NCBI GenBank assembly: GCA_020881915.1
Contig: JAJFPB010000011.1
Location: forward strand, 620,001 to 684,000
Reading direction: 5' to 3'
DNA length: 64,000 nucleotides
DNA from: Paramyrothecium sp. XJ0827
Taxonomy: Eukaryota; Ascomycota; Sordariomycetes; Hypocreales; Stachybotryaceae
Shown here: one piece after another, positions 56,135 through 64,000 of the stretch
Layout of the letters: the number at the start of each line of letters is the position of its first letter
How positions within the stretch are numbered: the first letter of the stretch is position 1
Notes under the pieces: model-generated
What the model was told of the DNA's origin: nothing
Database searches by the model: none
What the model saw: only the letters and a program-made list of their open reading frames with translations
Program-made: the position numbers and the translations under genes

Positions 56135-56898
56135 CTAGGCAGTATCATCAACTGCGTCTGTTTCATGCTTTTGAGAGCATCTTGTATAGTTAGACGAGAA
56201 GCGAGATCCGCCGCATGTCATAACAATGTCGCGTGATATGATCTCTGTGGCTCCGTTTGGTGTGTCCGCCTCAGGCGGGCATACAGTATTATCGAGCTGG
56301 GACTGGGAGCCGAGTGCGATAGAACCGGGCAATCCCTTGACTGGCTGAACGGACATGCTGGTTTCAGGGGGGTTGCTGGGTGGAAGGATCGGCTCTGCTA
56401 CCGCCAGAGAACAAGGAGACGCAGAAGACCGGGGCATGGTCGGGTCTTCATTGTCCGGACTCGATCAAGATAAGCGCTTTAGCTCTGGTCCGTCCATCAT
56501 AGGGTCTGGAGCAGGATGGTCATCACAAGCTCCAGGGTTGGAAGTGTCCGGACTTTTCTCTGCAAAGGGCATGTTAATAAAATTGCCGTGAGAGAACATG
56601 GGACAAAACTTCACGTACCTCTCTTTTTAGTACCAACGTTACCGCACTCTTGCGTATCCGCAAGAAGCTGGTCAATCGATGGTAGGGATGAGTTAGACTG
56701 AACGCTGGCCGAATCCTCATAATCAGTCACATCGTCGCTTGAGATCACGATTGCATCATCATTTGACGGTGTGGCAGGTTGTGGCTGAGAGACTTGTGCA
56801 TTTTCACGTAATACATCTGGGTTTTGGCGTTGAATTTTCGGAACCTTTAGCTGGTTTGAGTAAAAAAAGACCTGGTTGTCAAGGTTGATTGGAGGCAT
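56135..56898 (-). pseudogene. Ser/Pro-rich low-complexity protein with in-frame stop, unknown function
   Basis: Exon 1 (56619-56898) starts MPPINLDNQVFFYSNQ and has an acidic patch AIVISSDDVTDYED reminiscent of SUMO-interacting motifs. A GT-AG intron joins it in phase to a second block from 56559. That block hits a TGA at 56465-56467, but the same frame then stays open to 56135 with similar composition (PRSSASPCSLAVAEPILPPS). The stop may be a point mutation (for example CGA to TGA), or the gene may truly end there with about 125 residues. It is upstream of and on the same strand as the ligase remnant. Confidence 0.4.
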
Positions 56899-58502
56899 GA
56901 TGACGCAAGATGGTGTTAGATGTGTTCCTTCCTGTTTTGGCTCCTAGAGGAAGGGGGAAGAAGGTGGTTAATATACCTCTACGCCTAAGCCTTTGCCTTT
57001 GCTGAGTCCTGGGCGGAGTCTAACGTAGACCGCCTTCCCGCTACACGGGGCTCCTCCGATGACTTGGCTTGCCCCTAGGCCCCTTTGTCCCTTTGTCATC
57101 GCCAGCAAGACCATGTTCGGGCTGTGCGAACCACGGAAAGGACATCAGAGGGGGGCACGTAATCCATCTTGAGTCTAGATCTTGCCATCCTCACCGGCAA
57201 CTTCTAGTCCCGAATGCGCGAAGCCAATGACAAGGCCGATACGTGCTCTCGCATGCCGATCCATCCGCAGCCCCTGAATTCTTCGAGGAGCATTGACTCC
57301 AGCAATGTGCCAAGCAGACAGGGACCGCAGTGGCTTTGTCGTCTTAAGGTGAGTCGGCTGACCTGCCATAGCGCCTATCGAACTGACTTCGGAAGTTCTC
57401 CTGCGAAATGAATGGTCCGAGTCGGCGAAGCATTACGTGTCAATCAGCCTTCGCCCCAGACTCCCCATCGGCTGGGATGCACCGTCGACGAATCATCCAA
57501 CTGGAGAAGGTCAAGCAACCCCTCTTCATACCGTTGGCTCGGTCTCTTCGTTTCACCGTAGAGCCAGCTCGCTTGGCAACCTAGACTGTCTTGGGAGATG
57601 AGCCACTGAGGCATTTTCATTATTGGTCAGACGCACCAAAGGAGGCCTCTCCATTACAGGCATGGAGAGCAGCAGTTCGTGATGCTTAGCAATAATCGCG
57701 ACTCATGGACGGGACGTCATCTAAGAAGATGAGGCCGTCTGTGGCCGAGACATTAGGAGCAACAGGAGCCATCACTGGAAAGCCACGAAATATTGAGCGG
57801 TAGAAGACGAAGTCAACCATTGCGAATTGGAAGGAGGAGAGAAACCTAGTCAATGGTAATCCTACCACATAAATCCAAGGAACTCAGGAGAAGGAGGAGC
57901 ATCGCGCTGGCGAGGTCAAGACGAAGGTGTCACTTCGGCGGGATGCATTAACAACGGCGTGAAGGTGAGGAGGCGGCCGTGCTTGTGTCATGGGAAGGAA
58001 ATGAGACACAGCGCAACGGCAGGGCATGGAGAAGGAGAAAGATGTAGATGGTACCTTCGAACAGGGCCAAGAGACGTTGGCTTCTTATAAACAATTGGTC
58101 ACGTGATGCGCATTGACCATGGAGTGGCGAGCGCACCTTGCCCGAACGGGCGATGCCGCTAAACCTGTGGTGGCAGCGTGTCCGAGATTACTCAATTTGA
58201 GTAGTAGTAGAGTAGGAGTAGTCGGCCGCTTCTCCGCATCGGTTCGTGGAACATGCACCACCTCCAATCCGACCGCACATCTAAGTATTGGCTCATGACC
58301 GCCGGCAGCAGTACTCTTGGGTTAAGTATAGCTGCAGAAACTCCTCATCTGCGTCTTCGGGATACTGACCACCACCATATGGCTGCCAGTTGCGCTGAGT
58401 AGTATGATTGTATCCTAGGACTAGCTGTGTCCCAGGAGTGCCAGCCCCGAGCAGGTGGAATCTCTACGTCCAGCGTCAGACCTTCTGAACCTCTCTACCG
58501 TG
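56899..58502. other. Intergenic region without supported genes
   Basis: About 1.6 kb. Short frames on both strands show no motif. Nothing structural apart from ordinary sequence. Confidence 0.4.
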
Positions 58503-60941
58503 CTAGCTAACTCTGTATTTCTGAGCAAATATTGCTTCTAGCTCCCCAACTTCATTGGAAAACCCGCGCCCACCCATGGTCATCTTTTTTACCTGTTTCC
58601 CCTGTCTACCCTTCCCCGCCCATGCCCGCTTGTTTGGTATGATGGGCGCTAGTGGTTGGCGCTGCAGATCGAGCATCTCCGCCCGCTCAAAGTCAATTAT
58701 CATGACACCAGTCTCCTCATTGAACAGCATGTTCGCATCTCGCACATCTTTGTGGCGAACGCGTTGTCGATGGATAGCTTGCAGTGACTGAACGGCCAGT
58801 TCGCGTAGCTTGGCATTCAGGATTCCAGCCGCCTCTGCTTCCGAGATGCTGCGTCCTCCCCATGATAGTAACGTCAGGTATACCACATACACCCGGTGAT
58901 CGTAGTAGTATATTTTCTGCATCTGGCGAAGATCGATCGCCCCTAGAAATACTGGCACGTTTCTGCCTTGGACTGGGAGAAGACGCTTGTACACATCCGC
59001 CTCGTGCTCAAGATCGGGGATAAAAGCTTGCACCGTGCCTTTACTGACGAAAGTGTAGCCGTATACAAGCAACGTCACCTTGAACAGGACCCCGCGTGCG
59101 CCGCCGTGTGCGAGCGGCGTGATGCCGTCGTCAAGTGATCGTTTGAGCTGCTGATGAAGCAAACTGAGCCACTGCGTGTGATCCACAGGATGGCAATCAC
59201 CATCCCTTCGGTGAAGACCCACATTTGGGCATGTTGGGTCCAGCTTTTGTCCCTTGACTAGGCCAAGCAGACATTTTTGCGTACAGTAGGGGTTCTCTCG
59301 TTGAGACATCGCAGACATCGACATCGCAGACATTGTATCGGTTTCTGCCTCGGGCCCGGCCTCAGCATCATCCGCCCCTTTGCCTCCCCTTTGGCTTCCG
59401 CCCCTTCGCGGCCGTCGCGCGAGGATCCGCTGGCTTCTTCGAGGTCCAGCATTCCCTGTACTTGGGGTCGGTGTTTCTGGTGGCTTTGAAGACGATTCAT
59501 CATCATCTGACGACTCTGGGTGATTGTCTACCTTGGATAAGCTGTCACCACACTGACCTTGAGTGAAAATGCGCCTCCTGAGACGTTTGCAGATGGGTGA
59601 CCGGTCGACGTTTTGATACGTTGTAGGCTCAGGAATAAACGATGCGTCCGATGACGCAGTTAGTTCACTGTCGGGTACAGACCGCACTGTCGTTTCAAAG
59701 TCTTCCGCCCAGGTATGCAGAGTCTGCGTTGCTCTCTGTCGTTCTTCTTGCCCATGCTCATGCCGTGTCTCTAGGACCAGGAGAGTGAAAGCCAAGTATT
59801 GACCCACGGCCGTGCAGAGATGCAACTGATCTGAGTGCGCCGCGGCCGCCTCGGGGCCAGGCTCGGCCAGGTGGTAGTAGAGCGTGCCAGGATCATCCCA
59901 ATTGATGGTGAGAAATACAATCGTCTCACCTGTCGTTAGAAAACTGTACTCAAGGCCACCCTCGATCATGTAGTGATATGTTTGTGTGATGGCAGACGCT
60001 GTCAACCTTTCTGCGAAGTATTGAAATCGAGCGGCTGGATCGACCGACGTTGGGATTGTCTTCCGGTTGACAACCTCCTTGTAAATATCCATGGGACGGA
60101 GACCGAGACGAAGATGAGAAGCCATTAACTTGTGAGGCGGCTTGTACTCAGAAATATAGAGCATGGTGCGTCTTGCTGATTGTGTATCGTCGGATCGGTA
60201 GATGCAGATTTGATCGGCGCGTAGCTGATGGTGGTCGTGTCGCTGGTTGGGCGTTTGTGGGGGTGTTGACGGCGTTTCTCTATCCACCACTTCCTCAGCA
60301 ACATCACTAATCGCATGAGGATGGTTTTCGAAGATGATGCCGTTGCCGATGTCGAAGGCGCTGGATGCCTTTTGGACGTTTTTCAGCTGCTCGATAATAT
60401 TCCGAACTGGGTCTTCCACGCTATTATGGAGGAAATATTCCAGCGTCTTCTCGTCGGCAATCTTGCGTCTCGAAATCCTCTCTCCTAGCCCCTCAAGAAA
60501 GTTCCTATTCTCGAAGATACGTGTCTCGGCAGGGAAGGTACTGTTGAGCGTACCGAAGATGGTCCTTTGGTTGTAGAGGAAATCGGACCATGGTTGGATT
60601 TTGGTAGGGCACCACTTGTTTCGGGGATTCGTGATAGGGCCTTTGGATGTGAATTTCGGATCCGTTTCGACAGAAAATCGGGAGAATACTGATGTATGGC
60701 AAGCGGTAATGTACTCGTCAAGGGTAGTTGCTCGTGTCTGTTCCTCAGATAGTTCGGCTCGTTGCTGTTCTTTCTCGGCTCGTTTTCGTTCTACTTCTGT
60801 CTCTCGCTCTGCTTTCTCGGCTCGTTGTTGTTCTTTCTCGGCTCGTTGCCGCTCTTCCTGCCTCTCTCGCTCTGCTTCCTCGGCGCGTCGCTCCGCCTCT
60901 CGCAAGCGTTGCTCAAGCTCTGCCACCCTGTTTCCTTCCAT
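58503..60941 (-). CDS. Spok-like protein: coiled coil, PD-(D/E)xK nuclease-like domain, Cys/His cluster, kinase-like domain
   Basis: One exon, 812 residues, intact. Residues 5-70 are a heptad-like coiled coil of repeated AEKEQQRAE units. The middle region has D243 followed by E265-Y-K267 in LYISEYKPPHKL, the pattern of a PD-(D/E)xK nuclease site. A disordered acidic/basic linker (about 465-545) leads to a Cys/His cluster (C553, C556, C571, H577, C583, H588). The C-terminus is kinase-like: HKDVRDANMLF (D732, N737) and DFE (D750). This order matches the Spok proteins of Podospora. Those are single-gene meiotic drivers in which the nuclease-like part is linked to killing and the kinase-like part to resistance, with homologues scattered through ascomycetes. 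Drive activity here is inference; relatives in many fungi are untested. The nearest neighbours are decayed genes and transposons. Confidence 0.8.
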   Translation of the reverse strand: MEGNRVAELEQRLREAERRAEEAERERQEERQRAEKEQQRAEKAERETEVERKRAEKEQQRAELSEEQTRATTLDEYITACHTSVFSRFSVETDPKFTSKGPITNPRNKWCPTKIQPWSDFLYNQRTIFGTLNSTFPAETRIFENRNFLEGLGERISRRKIADEKTLEYFLHNSVEDPVRNIIEQLKNVQKASSAFDIGNGIIFENHPHAISDVAEEVVDRETPSTPPQTPNQRHDHHQLRADQICIYRSDDTQSARRTMLYISEYKPPHKLMASHLRLGLRPMDIYKEVVNRKTIPTSVDPAARFQYFAERLTASAITQTYHYMIEGGLEYSFLTTGETIVFLTINWDDPGTLYYHLAEPGPEAAAAHSDQLHLCTAVGQYLAFTLLVLETRHEHGQEERQRATQTLHTWAEDFETTVRSVPDSELTASSDASFIPEPTTYQNVDRSPICKRLRRRIFTQGQCGDSLSKVDNHPESSDDDESSSKPPETPTPSTGNAGPRRSQRILARRPRRGGSQRGGKGADDAEAGPEAETDTMSAMSMSAMSQRENPYCTQKCLLGLVKGQKLDPTCPNVGLHRRDGDCHPVDHTQWLSLLHQQLKRSLDDGITPLAHGGARGVLFKVTLLVYGYTFVSKGTVQAFIPDLEHEADVYKRLLPVQGRNVPVFLGAIDLRQMQKIYYYDHRVYVVYLTLLSWGGRSISEAEAAGILNAKLRELAVQSLQAIHRQRVRHKDVRDANMLFNEETGVMIIDFERAEMLDLQRQPLAPIIPNKRAWAGKGRQGKQVKKMTMGGRGFSNEVGELEAIFAQKYRVS

Positions 60942-62008
60942 CGTTAGGGTCGTAGGTGCCGAGCGTTGTATGTATGCCAGGTAGGCATTGGTTGATCAAG
61001 AGAATAGTAGTCTGTGGTGCGGATTGCCAGGAATCAGTTATGGTCGCATTTGAGTGTTGTTCTCGCTTGCCGGGCCTACCAGCTTACGAGGATGGCTGTT
61101 GCTCTGGAAACGATTGGATCGGGGTTGTGGAGAAGGTCGCCTGGGAATGAAGCCACGCGGCGGCTTGCATCCAACAATTCGCCCTTTGGCACGATACCGC
61201 AGGCCGCATTGGCCTGGCGATGGCCCTGTTTTTCTTTCTTTCCTTTTTTTTTTTTGCTCCTTTGCTTGGAGAGTGTCAGGATGCTCTACCCCGTAGCAAC
61301 CGCTTATTGGGGGCTGCCGCTTGATTTTTCAGTTCTTCCCCCATTTTACCTTGGCCTCGAAGAGCACCCAGACATGCTAGTCCCGTCTAGGCTTACGCCA
61401 CAGCTAGGGTCAATGGTCACCAGTCGTGCAGGGCGACTGATAGGCGGGCGCCTGGACGCGCCCACTGACTAATCGCCCCAGAATACCTCTCCTCATTGGT
61501 GCCTGCGACCATCCGTACCAGGTACACCTTCAGCCACAGCCTTCGAGAAAATCAGCGCTCATCATATGTCAACTCAACCAATCAATCACCCCAATCAAAT
61601 CAATCAAATTGTCGAATTCTTCCTTTCAATCAAATCAAATCATGCATTTCGAAAGTTGAAATAATTGATATATTACAAATGTATCATGCGATCGTCTAAT
61701 ATCGAGGCAAAAATTCGAGTCTTCCCGGACCACTACCCTATACCAGATAGTTACAGATGGAGGTCTACTTTCTAATAGCTGTGAGTCAGCACCAAAACCA
61801 AGTACCTACTATCGTATTCTAACGCGTAACCCCACCACGCGTATGCAATCTGGAACGCGTTTCCCAACCATGTCGCGCCACCAAAACAGCCCCTTCTACA
61901 TAACGTGTATGATAAGCGAGCGCGCAGTACAAGCGAGCGCGCACTTTTCCACTACCTTCATTACTAATTCATTAATAAAAACACAATAAAGCATCTAATC
62001 AATTAAAA
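60942..62008. other. Intergenic region without supported genes
   Basis: About 1.1 kb; nothing recognisable apart from a T13 run near 61240 and AATCAAATCAA-type repeats at 61580-61640. Confidence 0.4.
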
Positions 62009-63211
62009 CTAATCGCTATTCTCCTCTCCAGACACCTCTATAACGACCTGACATGTTCTTGCATTATGACCAGTCTTGCTGCATATTCCACAACGCCTTT
62101 CCTTCGGTCGCGCCGACCCTCTTTGACTATGACTTCTGGACGATTCGGCCACTAGCTGCGTATTAACATCCTTCTGATCAATTGCTTCCCTTCCTTCATC
62201 TAGAGTCATCTTCCCTCCATTGCGTAGGTATGTCCTTTTTGCTCTGCGCCGCCTGCTAAGGGTCTCATTCGCCTGTCGAAGAATTTGGTTCTCAGACTTC
62301 AATAGTGCCATCTGATGCATTATTGCCTTCGTTCCCTTAGAAAAAGACTCAATTGCTTCAAAAATAGATGTCGGAGAGCTGCTCTGATGTCTCTCAACTC
62401 GTCTTTTAAGGAATTCAGACTGAGAGCTAGCCTCTAGGACGGTCTTTGGAGTCTTTGAGACCCAAGGGCCCGGGAGGCTCGCCTCCTCTTCGACAGGTGT
62501 TGGAGTCCGTAGCTGCACATCAAGCTTCGAAAGCACATTTTCTGGATCTAGAGGAACAAGCCCAGCTCCTCTGAAACCTCCCTGGATATTGCTTTTTGTC
62601 ATTGCGGCTTGAAAGGCAGCGTAAAAGGCTGGAAAGAACTCAGTCTTTGAAATGTGAGTTATAGAGCATCTGATCAAATACTCTATTTGCCGACCGTAGG
62701 CGTGTTTGAGCGGCCCAAAGCACCCAACATCAAGATGCTGGAGTAGATGAGACGAATGAGGCGGCATACAGAGCGTGACGATGTTGTTATTCTTACAATA
62801 TGTCTCAAACTTGGTCGAGTGGTGGCTTTCGTGCCCATCGAGGATCAGAAGGCGATAGCGACCATTTGATCCGGGCCTTTGTGTGTTGATCGAAGTGCTT
62901 GAGCCACTCAAAACCCGTCTCATTGTCGGTCCAGCCATTTTTGGTCGTAGCGATAGCCCAATCACCCGGGAGGTTGCTTTCTTGGTACCAGATGGAGAGG
63001 TGATATTGGCCTGCAACCACAATGAACGGCTGGATCGCCCAGCCTTCCGCATTGATAGCCTGGATGACTGTAACCCATTCCCGGTTTCCAGGCTGGACTG
63101 ATTTCCGTCTTCCACGCCTTTCTGCGCCCGTAACAACCATACCGCTTGCGATCATGCCCATTAAAAAGCCAGTCTCATCAAAGTTATAGATATCGGCTAG
63201 GGTAATACCAT
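62009..63211 (-). pseudogene. pogo/Fot1-type transposase, 5' part removed by a hAT insertion, one frameshift
   Basis: The DDE core is visible: first Asp in IYNFDETGFLMG, second in [12 protein letters not shown], third in HLDVGCFGPLKHAYG. The C-terminal part has a helical region and a CCHC knuckle (CGICSKTGHNARTC). Between the first and second Asp the frame changes near 62870 (FDQHTKAR must continue as [12 protein letters not shown]). The N-terminal DNA-binding half is missing because hAT copy D starts at 63212, inside the codons before the first Asp. This places it in the Tc1/mariner superfamily, DDE_1 group. Confidence 0.85.
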
Positions 63212-64000
63212 CAGGGACAGACATCTATCGAATCTATCGAATCGAATACCGGGCCTTGCCATTCGATTCGATGGCTTGGCATTCGATTCGGGTGCAGCCA
63301 TATATGATTCGAAGCGAATATAGCATGCCTCCTATAGATTCGATATCGAATCAAGCACCCGTCATTCGATTCGATGCCAAGATTCGATCGAATAGATGAC
63401 TAATCCCCGTGAAGGTAGAGAACATTAGAGGAAATGGTGACTTGCCACTAAGAGGACCGTCTGACATGGAGTGATTCAAATCTGGTATGTGTAAGGGCAA
63501 TAGGCAACACGAGGAAGCACATGAAGGGAGTATGTAACATAGCGGTAGGGCCCTATAGGAAATGTCCCTCCGGGCGGAATAAACATCATCATTATGATCG
63601 TGATTTGGGAAGAGACGTCGCAGAACAGAGTCAATTTGTGGAAAACAGGTGTTACTAGGCAGGTCAGAAGTCGCTCGTGTCCTTCAGCGACGCAAGTACC
63701 TCAACCCATTGGTCATCACTTAGGCTAAGCAGCGGCAGCGAAGGCGTGTAGATCCCAGCCTTGCTCCACGATCGAATGCATTGACCCATAGCCACTATCT
63801 CCCTCCCCAACCGATTTCTCAACGGCGCCATCATAAGCCCTGCGCTGCTAAACGTCCTCTCAATCTCTGCAGACGACGATGGGATACTGAGCATATCAAC
63901 AGCCATGGTAGACAGCCGCGGGTACCGATAGGCATTGGTCTTCCACCAGTCAATTGGTCTGCTCCTGTAGTACTGACTGTTGACGATATCCTCGGCGCAG
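63212..64000 (-). mobile_element. hAT DNA transposon, copy D, running off the window
   Basis: The left terminus is CAGGGACAGACATCTATCG, followed by about 190 bp of TCGATTCGAA-type repeats. A transposase end like that of hAT copy C follows on the minus strand. It is inserted in the pogo-type transposase gene. The right end is outside the window. Confidence 0.8.
63664..64000 (-). CDS. hAT transposase C-terminus (partial, continues beyond the window)
   Basis: Open from the window edge to the stop at 63664. It includes YYRSRPIDWWK and the hAT dimerisation motif MLSIPSSSAEIERTFSSAG, then LSLSDDQWVEVLASLK. It is closely similar to the same region of copy C (RSRPIDWWK, LTIPSSSAESERTFSSAG). No frame break is seen in the visible part, so this copy could be the more intact member of the family. 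Confidence 0.85.
   Translation of the reverse strand, partial: CAEDIVNSQYYRSRPIDWWKTNAYRYPRLSTMAVDMLSIPSSSAEIERTFSSAGLMMAPLRNRLGREIVAMGQCIRSWSKAGIYTPSLPLLSLSDDQWVEVLASLKDTSDF

Overview
This is nuclear DNA from a filamentous ascomycete. Genes carry short GT-AG introns of about 50-140 bp. The families are fungal: a Zn2Cys6 regulator with a fungal_trans-like region, a highly reducing polyketide synthase (HR-PKS), a fungal NRPS, a class II P450 and a hybrid-type histidine kinase. The transposons are hAT, Tad-like LINE and pogo types. The set fits Sordariomycetes, probably Hypocreales; that placement is inference from protein style, not a database match.

Layout. 1-18.1 kb is a transposon-rich border: two nearly identical hAT elements in opposite orientation (307-3669 and 14726-18087) and two LINE copies, with a coiled-coil GTPase gene (4.0-5.4 kb) and a degenerate histidine kinase (9.0-10.9 kb) between them. 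The second hAT element lies inside a LINE and is joined on its other side to a broken amidohydrolase gene.

18.9-44.7 kb looks like a biosynthetic gene cluster: Zn2Cys6 regulator (18.9-21.4), a small unknown gene and an isolated GATA finger (21.8-23.0), a P450 with a duplicated promoter block (24.2-25.9), a single-pass membrane protein (27.0-27.9), an aldo/keto reductase (29.1-30.4), and a divergent pair made of an HR-PKS (KS-AT-DH-MT-ER-KR-ACP, minus strand) and a C-A-T-C-(T) NRPS (plus strand) sharing an 816-bp promoter. The PKS ends in an ACP with no release domain and the NRPS begins with a condensation domain, so the likely logic is that the reduced, methylated polyketide passes in trans to the NRPS. 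There the A domain activates a carboxylic acid, and the terminal C domain condenses or cyclises. The A domain has Gly where the amino-group-binding Asp normally sits, which suggests a substrate that is not an ordinary alpha-amino acid. The P450 and aldo/keto reductase would tailor the product.

45.2-51.4 kb is a second transposon patch: a decayed hAT with TCGAATCGA-rich ends, a LINE fragment ending in a perfect 65-bp fold-back, and an inverted extra copy of the hAT end. 51.8-56.9 kb has a small CxxC protein, a frameshifted ATP-dependent DNA ligase and a broken serine-rich gene. 58.5-60.9 kb encodes an intact 812-residue protein with coiled coil, PD-(D/E)xK-like motif, Cys/His cluster and kinase-like C-terminus. 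This is the architecture of Spok-type spore-killer (meiotic drive) proteins and is the most notable single gene outside the cluster. The window ends in a pogo-type transposase interrupted by a hAT element that runs off the right edge.
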